Source: a bacterium (Candidatus Gribaldobacteria) CG10_big_fil_rev_8_21_14_0_10_41_12
Lineage (GTDB): Bacteria; Patescibacteriota; Minisyncoccia; Minisyncoccales; CG1-02-41-26
Direction: 5' to 3'
Assembly (NCBI GenBank): GCA_002773545.1
Contig: PFAV01000072.1
Location: 1 to 11,476 of the forward strand
Length of the DNA stretch: 11,476 nt
In this document: positions 1-6,377 of the stretch, piece after piece
Numbering within the stretch: position 1 is the stretch's first letter
How the letters are laid out: every line of letters begins with the position of its first letter
Position numbers and translations under genes: made by a program
The notes under the pieces: model-generated
Told to the model about the DNA's origin: nothing
Seen by the model: only the letters and a program-made list of their open reading frames with translations
Databases searched by the model: none

Positions 1-60
1 CAATTCACCCTAACAAGAGCCCCTGGGCTTGTCAAGCAACTGTATGCGTCCACCACATAT

Positions 61-114
61 TTCACAAAAACTATTACACTTCAAGCGCGATCGCAAGCGA
101 AGCGTAATAGTTTT
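61..114 (-). terminator. Intrinsic terminator downstream of the left-end minus-strand frame
   Basis: Positions 67-77 and 104-114 form an 11-bp perfect stem (AAAACTATTAC with GTAATAGTTTT). It continues inward as CTTC/GAAG (79-82 with 99-102) after one mismatch, and the loop holds the palindrome GCGATCGC. Read on the minus strand, the hairpin ends in a run of five T, as in a rho-independent terminator, and lies about 17 bases after the stop of the minus-strand frame at 131. Positions 1-60 show nothing I can assign. Confidence 0.6.
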
Positions 115-130
115 AAAATTTTATAAATTA

Positions 131-364
131 TTATTTCCCCGGCAATAAGCTGCTGGCGTTGATGGGCAGGCCGTCAATTAAATAATCCTTCATCACTTCC
201 AAGTGGTTTAAAAACTTGTCAGAAACACATTCGGTGATGGTTTCACAGCACTCGTTTTTACCATCCCTTAGGCGCGCGCACCTGCCCCCGACCAATTGTG
301 GATAACTTAACTTGCCAAAAAATCTACCCCTGCTAAAATTAAAAAATGAGTAATTATAACCCTG
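131..364 (-). CDS. Unrecognised small or remnant protein, no ATG start
   Basis: An open frame of 77 codons runs from a TAG at 365-367 to a TAA at 131-133 on the minus strand. It has no ATG near its beginning; a TTG at about 295 is a possible start, otherwise the frame is the surviving end of a longer gene. The last 50 or so residues look like real protein: a cysteine-rich stretch (RCARLRDGKNECCETITEC) followed by an amphipathic segment ending in LPINASSLLPGK. An intrinsic terminator follows directly, which supports a transcribed gene ending here. It is divergent from the AAA ATPase gene at 374, and the ATPase promoter overlaps its upstream end. I do not recognise the family and assign no function. 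Confidence 0.35.
   Translation of the reverse strand, partial: QGYNYSFFNFSRGRFFGKLSYPQLVGGRCARLRDGKNECCETITECVSDKFLNHLEVMKDYLIDGLPINASSLLPGK
312..339 (+). promoter_or_regulatory. Predicted sigma-70-type promoter for the AAA ATPase gene
   Basis: TTGCCA (312-317) and TAAAAT (334-339) are separated by 16 bp. The expected transcription start is at about 345-347, on an ATG at 346 that opens a 14-codon frame overlapping the ATPase start at 374. The assignment rests on sequence match only. Confidence 0.5.
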
Positions 365-390
365 CTAAAGTTTATGATAAACAACACTAA
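346..390 (+). CDS. 14-codon leader frame overlapping the AAA ATPase start
   Basis: ATG at 346 reads MSNYNPAKVYDKQH and stops with TAA at 388-390, overlapping the ATPase start codon at 374 in another frame. The ATG coincides with the predicted transcription start, so it could be translated as a leaderless mini-frame and feed ribosomes to the ATPase. It may equally be chance or a remnant of an older N-terminus. Confidence 0.2.
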   Translation: MSNYNPAKVYDKQH

Positions 391-1633
391 AAATTATATC
401 TCAAGAGAGCTTGAAGCAAAGATTAAGCCATTTTTGTCAAGAAAAGAAGTGCTGGCGATTGTGGGCGCCAGGCAGGTCGGCAAAACCACCTTTTTACAAC
501 ATCTTTTTGATGGTTTACAAAAAACGCGAAAGAAATCAGCTTTTTTAACCTTTGAAAAAGAAAAGGACTTGGCTTTATTTGAAAATATTGAGGATTTTAA
601 AGATTACTATGATGGCTACGACGTTATTCTTATTGATGAATTCCATTACGCCAAAGATGGCGGCAAGAAACTAAAGTATCTTTTTGATACCACCAAGACA
701 AAATTCATTGTCTCGGGGTCATCCTCTCTGGAACTTACTTTCTCAACCGGGAAATATTTGGTTGGCAGAATGGTAAAATTTACTTTGAATCCATTTTCTT
801 TCAGGGAATTTCTTTTGGCAAAAGACGAAAAATTAGCCGAACTTCTTAATTTAAAATTCAAGGATATTTTAGAAAAATTCAATCTCAAAATGGCTTTTGG
901 CGAAGAATTAAACCTGCGTTTAGAAAAATATTTGGAAGAATATATTTTGTTTGGCGGATATCCAGCGGTGGTTTTATCTAAAACACAAAACGAAAAAAAG
1001 AAGGTTATTGAGAGCATTTTAGAAAATTATCTTTTACGAGACATCAAGGCCCTGCTTAACCTTAAAACTCAAACCGAGTTGCTGAAGATGGCAACATTTT
1101 TGGCCAGTCAAATCGGCAACCTCCTGAATTATCGGGAGCTCGCCAATGTTTCCGGATTTTCATATAAGACGGTTTTAGAGCATTTGGCTGTTTTAGAACA
1201 AACATTCACTTTGAATTTGCTCAAACCGTTTTATAGAAATCGCCGGACCGAATTGGTTAAAACACCCAAAGTTTTTTTCACAGACACCGGCTTTAGAAAT
1301 TATCTTCTTTCTGACTTCAAACCCCTTGAACAAAGAAATGACGCGGGCAGTTTAGTGGAAAATTTTGTTTTTTCGCAAATAGCGAGAAGAGAACTTAAGA
1401 CCAATTTCTGGCGAACTAAAAGCAAGGCCGAAGTTGATTTCGTTTTAGAAAAAAATTCTGAAATCATACCCATAGAGGTTAAATATTCCAAAATTGCTTC
1501 GCCAGGCAAGAGTTTTTTCAGTTTTGTGGAAAAATTCTCCCCCAAACAAGGTTATTTTTTGTCGCGCGGCCTGCCAAATGTTAAAAGAATAAAACAGACA
1601 GAAATTTTTTTCGCTCCACTCTACTATTTGTAA
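374..1633 (+). CDS. AAA ATPase with DUF4143-type C-terminal region
   Basis: This 419-residue cytosolic protein belongs to the widespread AAA_14/DUF4143 family, whose cellular role is poorly defined. The N-terminal ATPase domain has a Walker A motif (GARQVGKTT, residues 31-39), a Walker B motif (VILIDE, 84-89) and a sensor-like GSSS (115-118). A GGYP motif typical of the family follows (194-197). A winged-helix-like segment lies at about 235-285. The C-terminal part has a PDDEXK-nuclease-like pattern (D355, then E368-V-K370), which in this family may be structural or catalytic. Length is normal and no key residue is missing. The ATG at 374 is chosen because the conserved region starts shortly after it; there is no convincing Shine-Dalgarno site. 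These genes are often mobile, or linked to toxin-antitoxin or defence functions, but nothing adjacent proves such a role here. Confidence 0.9.
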   Translation: MINNTKNYISRELEAKIKPFLSRKEVLAIVGARQVGKTTFLQHLFDGLQKTRKKSAFLTFEKEKDLALFENIEDFKDYYDGYDVILIDEFHYAKDGGKKLKYLFDTTKTKFIVSGSSSLELTFSTGKYLVGRMVKFTLNPFSFREFLLAKDEKLAELLNLKFKDILEKFNLKMAFGEELNLRLEKYLEEYILFGGYPAVVLSKTQNEKKKVIESILENYLLRDIKALLNLKTQTELLKMATFLASQIGNLLNYRELANVSGFSYKTVLEHLAVLEQTFTLNLLKPFYRNRRTELVKTPKVFFTDTGFRNYLLSDFKPLEQRNDAGSLVENFVFSQIARRELKTNFWRTKSKAEVDFVLEKNSEIIPIEVKYSKIASPGKSFFSFVEKFSPKQGYFLSRGLPNVKRIKQTEIFFAPLYYL

Positions 1634-1690
1634 TAATATTTTTATTTTTTCCTACAAAAAAACACCTCTGACTTTCCAAGGGTATTATGT

Positions 1691-1724
1691 ATCGCAGGAG
1701 TAGATAATTATCTACTCCTGCGAT
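1691..1724. repeat. Perfect 34-bp palindrome between convergent genes, likely bidirectional terminator
   Basis: The two halves, 1691-1707 and 1708-1724, are exact reverse complements (first half ATCGCAGGAGTAGATAA), giving a hairpin of up to 17 bp with a minimal loop. It lies 58 bases after the AAA ATPase stop and 24 bases after the stop of the opposing dockerin gene. Neither side has a long T tract; a T-rich stretch right after the ATPase stop (1634-1655) precedes it. A terminator for both transcripts is the simplest reading. A repeated intergenic element or a protein-binding site is also possible. Confidence 0.55.
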
Positions 1725-1747
1725 TTATTGACGACTTGTTGCGATGT

Positions 1748-2612
1748 CTATCTTACGATAGTCATCTTTTTTGCCTCTATAAAATTGCCCGCCTTAATAG
1801 TGTAGAAATATACACCGCTGGCTACGGCTTCGCCTGCTTCATTTTTACCGTCCCAGTATGCGGCCCTATCACGACCGATGTATATACCAGCGGGTTTATA
1901 CCCGAATGAAATCTCTCGCACTAATTCACCTGATGCTGTATATATATGAATCTTGATTTCGCTCGCTTCTTTCAACTGGTATGGTATCCATGTTTCAGGG
2001 TTGAAGGGATTCGGGAAGTTTTGCAGTAACGCGCTCTTTTCGGGAGTTGTCGCCCATGATGTAAATTTGCCGTCAACTTTTTTTATATCAACCGCCCGGG
2101 CATCGGAACGATAAAGAACGGCGGACTTAATCTCCAATGGCGAGATGTTGTCAGCAATCACGGTAAACTTTAATTCCGCTATTGCGGGGGTATGGCAAGT
2201 TATGTCCGCGCTTGCGAACGAAATACGAACAAGCCCCGGTTTAGATGTGTTGCTTGCCATCAGCACATCGGATTTTGACGACACGCCAGCAATTTGAAGG
2301 ACTGAACTGTCGTAAGTGATGCAGACATCACCGCCCGCGAGTATGCTGGCGTTATCAACCTTCAATGGCACAGTTATACTTTCACCAATTTTTCCATACA
2401 CTGTATCCAGCATAATTTTGACTGTTTCGCTTTTGACAAGCTCTTTGTTTGGCGCGCCCAAACCAGCAACTTTGCGGAGGATGAGTATCGCATCATTTGC
2501 TCTGACATTACCATCATCATTCATGTCTGCCGCGCATTGCTGTTCTGATGTCGACTCCATCAATCCTGCTGATATTCGCAATGCACAAGTATGGCATCAT
2601 TGGACTTTATAC
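1748..2612 (-). pseudogene. C-terminal remnant of a secreted dockerin/cohesin-like protein with FlgD-like C-terminal tail
   Basis: The fragment holds the last 280 or so residues of a large exported protein. From the broken end it has a dockerin pair, a cohesin-like beta domain and a C-terminal tail. The second dockerin loop is DMNDDGNVRANDAILILRK. The cohesin-like domain is at about residues 52-165, counted from a TTG at 2581. The tail contains NFPNPFNPETWIPYQL and ends SGVYFYTIKAG..MTIVR, the pattern of FlgD-like/type-IX C-terminal sorting domains. The upstream part is recovered in another frame: 2588-2611 reads IKSNDAILV, and after two extra bases (CA, near 2582-2583) continues LRISAGL, restoring the first dockerin repeat. 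The gene is thus frameshifted at about 2583 and cut at 2612 by the insertion element. The N-terminus with the signal peptide is missing. The NFPNPFNPETWIPYQL wording recalls Poribacteria-like proteins from memory, so foreign origin is plausible. Confidence 0.8.
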
Positions 2613-2648
2613 TGGACTGGAAAATTCAGACACGAAATTCCAATTTAA
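2613..2648 (+). repeat. Left terminal inverted repeat of the IS3-family element
   Basis: The first 7 bases (TGGACTG) and an internal GACACG block at 2629-2634 match the reverse complement of the right end. Over 36 positions about 24 match. The element starts with TG, as is usual for IS3-family ends. Confidence 0.85.
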
Positions 2649-2674
2649 TAGATATGATTGTATGATAAAAACAT

Positions 2675-2967
2675 ATGCAAAAAACATCATACACAGACAA
2701 ACAAAAAGCCCAGGTTGCCTTGGACGCTTTGAAGGGCGGAAAACCATTAACCAAATTTCAACCCAATACCAAATACACCCAACGCAAATCCACAAATGGA
2801 AAACAATTGCGGCCGACGGCCTGCCCGGCTTATTCAGCCAAAACAACAAAAAAGACAAAACCCTAACCGAGAAAGAAAAACTAATCGAGGAACTTTACAA
2901 AATTATTGGTCAAAGAGAAACAGAACTCAGTTGGCTTAAAAAAAAATTTAATATCTTTAACTTATGA
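2675..2967 (+). pseudogene. IS3 orfA (helix-turn-helix transposase subunit), frameshifted
   Basis: OrfA binds the inverted repeats and is normally joined to orfB by frameshifting. ATG at 2675 starts MQKTSYTDKQKAQVALDALKGG in one frame. The expected continuation, KTINQISTQYQIHPTQIHKWK, is in another frame from about 2740 on. Adding one A to the A4 run at 2740-2743 joins them without loss of any residue, so a single-base deletion broke the gene. The rest is a normal orfA end with a leucine-zipper-like helix (EKEKLIEELYKIIGQRETEL) and stops at 2965-2967. A run of nine A (2938-2946) lies in the overlap with orfB, where IS3 elements usually change frame. Confidence 0.8.
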
Positions 2968-3855
2968 AAAAAGAAAACAATTTATTGAAAAAAACAACGA
3001 ACAAATTTGTCTGAAAAGGCAAGCAGAATTATTGGACATTTCCCGAAGCGGTCTTTACTGCCAACCAAGAGTGAACCAGCAGGATACAGCCCTAATGAAC
3101 TTAGTTGACGAGATATACACCGAGCTTCCTTTTTATGACTCAAGGCGAATTAGAAAACAATTAAAAATTTATCATCAAATATATATCTGCCGAGAAAAAG
3201 CCCAACGACTGATGCGCTTGAAGGCCTAGAAGCCATATACCCAAAGAAGAAAACGAGTTTTAGCCACAAGGAAAACAAGGTTTATCCCTACTTGCTTCGT
3301 GGGTTAAGAATTGATCATCCCAATCAAGTTTGGTCAACTGATATTACCTATGTGAGATTAGAACATGGCTGGGCATACTTAATAGCCATTATGGATTGGT
3401 ACAGCCGATATGTCATTGATTGGCAGTTATCCGATAATTTAGAAATTGATTTTTGTCTCGAAACCCTAAACCGAGCCCTAAACAAAAACAGACCTGAAAT
3501 ATTTAATTCAGATCAAGACGCCAGATTTACCAGCCCTCAATTCACTAATCTTTTAGAAGAAAAGGAAATTAGAATTAGCATGGATTCTCGGGGTAGATAT
3601 TTAGATAATATTTTTAATGAAAGATTATGGCGAACAGTTAAATACGAGAATATTTACTTAAAACATTACCAGAATATTTCAGAAGCCAGAGAGGGCTTAA
3701 CAAAATACTTTGACTTTTTCAACACCAAGAGATTTCACAGTTCGTTAAATGACCTTACGCCAGCTCAAATATATTTTGAGAGCCAAAGTAGGGTCGCTCA
3801 ACCAATTTTAATTCCTCAGCAATTATATCTATTAAATCAAATTTCCGTGTCTTGA
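2906..3855 (+). pseudogene. IS3 orfB (DDE transposase), frameshifted
   Basis: OrfB is the catalytic subunit with an RNase-H-fold integrase core. The first piece (to 3229) holds the N-terminal helical part, LDISRSGLYCQPRV and YDSRRIRKQL. It ends at TAG 3227-3229. The reading continues in another frame from 3223 as GLEAIYPKKKTSFSHKENK and then IDHPNQVW. One G is missing from a probable GGG at about 3223, and restoring it removes the stop. The catalytic residues are present in the second piece: D in WSTDITY, D in NSDQDARF and E in NIFNERLW, with 35 residues between the second D and the E, the classical DD(35)E spacing. The frame begins at or before the A9 run; 2906 is an upper bound using a TTG. 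Stop is TGA at 3853-3855. Confidence 0.85.
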
Positions 3856-3867
3856 CAAAGCAGTCCA
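3832..3867 (-). repeat. Right terminal inverted repeat of the IS3-family element
   Basis: Read from 3867 leftwards on the minus strand it begins TGGACTG and has GACACG at the same offset as in the left end. The orfB stop at 3853-3855 lies inside the repeat, which is common in this family. Confidence 0.85.
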
Positions 3868-3940
3868 CCTTAATAAAGTCCTCTGTTGGGATATTGTATT
3901 TGCTAGATAGTTCAATCAAGTGCTTTATATTTTTCAACAT
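3868..3940 (-). pseudogene. Possible 5' fragment of an unidentified gene cut by the IS element
   Basis: An ATG at 3940 on the minus strand opens a frame starting MLKNIKHLIELSSKYNI and reaching the right end of the IS after 24 codons; beyond 3867 the codons belong to the element. It is 85 bases downstream of the RNHCP stop, and those bases (3941-4025) show nothing else. The beginning looks like a real amphipathic N-terminus, but it is too short to place. It has no resemblance to the dockerin protein, so it is not the other half of the gene on the far side of the element. Confidence 0.3.
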
Positions 3941-4025
3941 ACTTTGATTTAAAAATTTAACACAACATAATTGACACTCTGTACTAAGAATAACAAATAA
4001 ATACCTTTTTGCGCTTTTGAAATCC

Positions 4026-4505
4026 TTAAACTTCACCAAAAAGTTGAATAAAGATTTTCTCTCTCTTTCCACTTAAGAGAATCTCAATGCCCTTCCGTTT
4101 CAATTGATCCCATTTTTTCGGATGCTTTTGCGATTCTTCGAATGCTTTCAGAATCGCTTCCGAATTATCATCGCCTGCAATCCGGTTTATGGAAATTTTT
4201 CCACAAACACACTCGTGGATTAACATAAGCTCGCCCTGTCGGAGCTTGCCGTATTTATCTTCTCCCTCATGCTTAAATGTTAACCCGATTGGCTTCATTC
4301 CTGCCTGGCATTCAGATTTCCTGTCTCCGGGTTTTTCTAAATCAACATGTTTTGACCATAAACAGAAAGGACAATGGTTACGGTGAGCCGTACCCATAAA
4401 CTCTAAAAAAGAAACTCATTGGCCACAACCGCAACATCTAAAACCTCCCTTTCTCTCTTCTTTTTTTTCTCTCTTCTCTTTTCTTTTTTCTTCGTCTTTA
4501 TACAT
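4026..4505 (-). pseudogene. RNHCP zinc-ribbon protein with an in-frame UGA
   Basis: The protein contains the family signature HRNHCPFCLWSKHVD, then GDRKSECQAGMKPIG, LMLIHECVCGKISINRI and a lysine-rich end. RNHCP proteins are small, probably zinc-binding, and of unknown function. An ORF can be started at ATG 4397, but that removes the first zinc-binding pair. In the same frame upstream the sequence reads KGGFRCCGCGQ, then TGA (4416-4418), then VSFLEFMGTAHRNHCP. The true start is most likely ATG 4505, which follows an AGGAA about 9 bases away and opens a charged stretch (MYKDEEKRKEKREKK). The UGA interrupts an otherwise intact 158-residue protein and is best explained as a Trp UGG to UGA nonsense change. 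Translation from 4397 could still make a shortened 123-residue product. Confidence 0.8.
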
Positions 4506-4662
4506 TTTTTTTATTTCCTTATTGTATTGTTAAAATTAGAAAAGCATTTTTTACTATTTTCTGTATCCTTTATACCATTAGATATAATTTTGTTAAATTT
4601 TTTGGATTCTAATTTTTTTATCCTACCCATACTTCTATTAATTTGTGAATCAATTGTAAATA

Positions 4663-4686
4663 ACCCTGCGGCAGAGACCGCGGGGT
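4663..4686. terminator. GC-rich hairpin, possible terminator of the toxin-antitoxin/NUDIX operon
   Basis: ACCCTGCGG (4663-4671) and CCGCGGGGT (4678-4686) form a 9-bp stem with a 6-base loop. There is one wobble in plus-strand RNA and one mismatch in minus-strand RNA. It lies 41 bases beyond the NUDIX stop on the minus strand and is followed there by TTATTTAC, a weak U-rich tail. The rest of 4506-4727 is AT-rich, with long pyrimidine tracts on the plus strand and no convincing gene. Confidence 0.4.
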
Positions 4687-4727
4687 GAATCAATTATTTA
4701 ACTAACCACCGCATGCTTAATTGGTCA

Positions 4728-5207
4728 CTACAAAAACTTTTTGATGGATTGGATATTTTTTTCTATGCCGGCAAGGCCGTTTTTTAGCCGATAGTCCAGC
4801 TCATAAAGCGCTGATTTGTTGCTGTCATATTTTAATTTTTTAATGGCGCTCTCACAGTCAAGCCAGAGATATTGCGTATGCTCGTGGCTGATTTTCAGGT
4901 CTTTTGATGGCGCCTCAACTCCAAAGGCCAGCTCCGGAATCATAATAATATCGCCCCATTTTAAGCCGCAGATATTGACAGCTGGTATGGTAGTCATAGA
5001 CGCCAACCTGATATAGCGCGCCTTTTTGTCAATCAACGCTTCCTCGCAGGCCTCTCGCCTCACCGCCTCAATAGGCATTTCATTGCCCTCGCCACCGCCA
5101 GCAATGCCTTGCCAAATGCCCAAATCCCGCCTTTTGAATATGGCGTAATAATACTTGCCCGCTGTTTTGATAAAAGGAAAAATTAACACTTGATAAGGCG
5201 CTCTCAT
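4728..5207 (-). CDS. NUDIX hydrolase (dATP-pyrophosphohydrolase-like)
   Basis: The protein has 159 residues, cytosolic. NUDIX enzymes hydrolyse nucleoside diphosphates linked to another group, with Mg2+ or Mn2+ bound by the NUDIX box. The box runs from G37 to I59: G, five residues, E43, seven residues, then R51-E52-A-C-E55-E56-A-L-I. The metal-binding glutamates are intact, but the usual glycine after EEx is leucine. The start MRAPYQVLIFPFIK and the C-terminal HEHTQYLWL resemble NudB-like or dATP-pyrophosphohydrolase-like members; the substrate cannot be read from sequence. The start ATG overlaps the stop of the upstream toxin gene as ATGA, which implies coupled translation and membership in the antitoxin-toxin operon. 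It could be a house-cleaning enzyme carried along, or a functional third component. Confidence 0.85.
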   Translation of the reverse strand: MRAPYQVLIFPFIKTAGKYYYAIFKRRDLGIWQGIAGGGEGNEMPIEAVRREACEEALIDKKARYIRLASMTTIPAVNICGLKWGDIIMIPELAFGVEAPSKDLKISHEHTQYLWLDCESAIKKLKYDSNKSALYELDYRLKNGLAGIEKNIQSIKKFL

Positions 5208-5590
5208 AAATTTGATAAGTTAATGGAAGTTAAATATTCTTTAATTCTTTCCCGATTTTCGTTTTCCTTTTCGCCTTTGAAATATATCTCAATAAAATCA
5301 ACTCTGCGGCTTTGACAATAAAAAGCGTAAATAACTCGTATGCCGCTTTTTGAGCCTCGCCCCTTCAAGCTTTTACATTGAAACTTTTTAATTTTAAAAA
5401 ATTGCAAATTTTCGTTGTTCCCAACATTTTCTATTTCAAAAATACTCTGATTGTCAATTTTTTGAATATGAAAAAGCTCAATGCGAAATTTCTTGGTAAT
5501 TTCCATATCATCGCATAATGATGGAAACTTTTTAAGCAACCTCTTAAAATCGCGAATAAATTCAGCGGTTTCGTTATAGTTCATCGCCAT
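5204..5590 (-). CDS. RelE/ParE-superfamily toxin
   Basis: The 128-residue protein has the layout of RelE/ParE/HigB-like toxins. An N-terminal helix pair (FIRDFKRLLKKFPSL) is followed by beta strands with a basic stretch (KIKKFQCKSLKGRGSKSGIRVIYAFY) and a last strand-helix, VDFIEIYFKGEKENENRERI. Members of this superfamily are usually ribosome-dependent mRNA endonucleases or gyrase inhibitors; the sequence does not tell which. It overlaps the preceding antitoxin gene by 17 bases if ATG 5590 is used, or 11 bases from the second ATG at 5584, and it overlaps the NUDIX gene by 4 bases. Its partner is therefore the XRE-Panacea protein. Similarity is by fold pattern only, with no exact family assigned. 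Confidence 0.7.
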   Translation of the reverse strand: MAMNYNETAEFIRDFKRLLKKFPSLCDDMEITKKFRIELFHIQKIDNQSIFEIENVGNNENLQFFKIKKFQCKSLKGRGSKSGIRVIYAFYCQSRRVDFIEIYFKGEKENENRERIKEYLTSINLSNL

Positions 5591-6350
5591 ATTGTCTTAC
5601 GGAAAATTCCGGTGTTCGGCAAAAAACCGCCTCATAACTAATCGGCTGCAAATCTTCCGCTCCAATCCATGGCACATCTTTATGCGAGTATTCCTTTATT
5701 CTGCTTGCGTTAAAGTCTTTGAATCTTTCTATCTCCTCGTCAATCAATTCCTTTTCGCGGGCGGAAAAAACTGATAAATCGGCCTTTCGGCGCGGCAAAT
5801 ATTTTTTTTGATCGTATTGGAAATACTTTTTAACCACACGGATTAAATCATCATCAAGCTCCATCTGTTTAATAATTTCAGTAAAAGCCGCTGGGGTAGG
5901 ACCGTGATGATTTTTAATATAAGTGGCGCCTATAAGCTGCTCCTCGTATTTTTCATAATAATCAAAATCAATAAAATATAAAATTTTACAAATCACCGCC
6001 TCGCCGATATTCGGCAACGCTCCAATTTTTTCCAAAATATACAAAAGCGTCTCTTTAAGTTTTACAATATTTTCTTGGGGCACAGAAATTCGCGCCTCTT
6101 GTTTTACTTCTTTTGGCTTTGCCTTTTTCTCCAATACTATTTTAGGCGCCGGTGTTTCCTTGCCTTGAGTAAAATCATCAAATAAAACGCCAAAAATATC
6201 CGCCAGCTTCTGGGCTTCGGTGATAGTTAAGTCCCTCTCGCCCTTTTCTATCTGTAAATAGGTTGGCCGGGAAATGCCAATCTTTGACGCCAAAAATTCT
6301 TGCGTCAAACTGTGCTTTTTGCGCAGTTGTTTAATAAATTTCGCCAGCAT
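5574..6350 (-). CDS. XRE-family HTH protein fused to a Panacea (DUF4065) antitoxin domain
   Basis: The 258-residue protein begins with a clear Cro/C1-type helix-turn-helix (about residues 6-60: FIKQLRKKHSLTQEFLASKIGISRPTYLQIEKGER, with matches split over two helices). A charged linker of about 30 residues follows (63-93). A Panacea/DUF4065 domain occupies roughly 95-245, shown by ILYFIDFDYYEKY, GATYIKNHHGPTP and EYSHKDVPW. Panacea domains are known as antitoxin modules that neutralise many unrelated toxins, and the HTH gives autoregulation. It is the first gene of a minus-strand operon and overlaps the RelE/ParE-like toxin gene. A promoter with an operator-like dyad lies just upstream. There is no Shine-Dalgarno site before ATG 6350, but the HTH starts immediately after it. 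Confidence 0.9.
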   Translation of the reverse strand: MLAKFIKQLRKKHSLTQEFLASKIGISRPTYLQIEKGERDLTITEAQKLADIFGVLFDDFTQGKETPAPKIVLEKKAKPKEVKQEARISVPQENIVKLKETLLYILEKIGALPNIGEAVICKILYFIDFDYYEKYEEQLIGATYIKNHHGPTPAAFTEIIKQMELDDDLIRVVKKYFQYDQKKYLPRRKADLSVFSAREKELIDEEIERFKDFNASRIKEYSHKDVPWIGAEDLQPISYEAVFCRTPEFSVRQYGDEL

Positions 6351-6377
6351 AATTTTACTATTTTATTTATTGCTTTC

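Larger units (their letters stand above)
2613..3867 (+). mobile_element. IS3-family insertion sequence, degenerate, 1255 bp
   Basis: The element is bounded by TGGACTG...GACACG at the left (from 2613) and its inverted copy ending ...AGTCCA at 3867. Between them lie the two usual IS3 frames: orfA with a helix-turn-helix, and orfB with an integrase-type DDE domain. Size and layout fit the IS150-like branch. Both frames carry frameshifts, so the element is probably not autonomous. The 3 bases outside the left end are TAC (2610-2612) and outside the right end CCT (3868-3870), so there is no 3-bp target duplication; 4 or 5 bp do not match either. The left flank is the dockerin gene, whereas the right flank is unrelated sequence. 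Confidence 0.9.

Noticed and set aside
87..94. GCGATCGC octamer, as in cyanobacterial HIP1 repeats
   Set aside because: It was noticed only once and forms part of the terminator loop, so it is no evidence of a cyanobacterial origin.
297..305. Exact DnaA-box 9-mer (TTATCCACA on the minus strand)
   Set aside because: Only one was noticed in the window, with no cluster, no AT-rich unwinding region and no dnaA or dnaN nearby. A single match can be chance.
2316..2648. Plus-strand frame spanning the dockerin remnant and left IS end
   Set aside because: It is antisense to the dockerin/cohesin coding sequence, and the IS boundary lies inside it.
3755..4072. Minus-strand 105-codon frame across the right IS end
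   Set aside because: It mixes antisense IS sequence, the fragment after the IS and antisense-frame RNHCP coding sequence. Only the 24 codons at 3868-3940 might be genuine.
4416..4418. UGA read as glycine (Gracilibacteria/Absconditabacteria code) or selenocysteine
   Set aside because: Other genes in the window terminate at UGA in sensible places (5204-5206 in an ATGA overlap, 9256-9258), I saw no other in-frame UGA in an intact gene, and no selenocysteine insertion hairpin is evident.
4419..4688. Plus-strand open frame rich in Phe, Ser and Leu
   Set aside because: It is the low-complexity pyrimidine tract opposite the charged N-terminus of the RNHCP gene and an AT-rich spacer. It shows no conserved motif.
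4511..4693. Minus-strand 60-codon frame ending 5 bases before ATG 4505
   Set aside because: Its start lies inside the GC hairpin and the rest is lysine/asparagine-rich AT sequence without recognisable domains. A very small real gene cannot be excluded.
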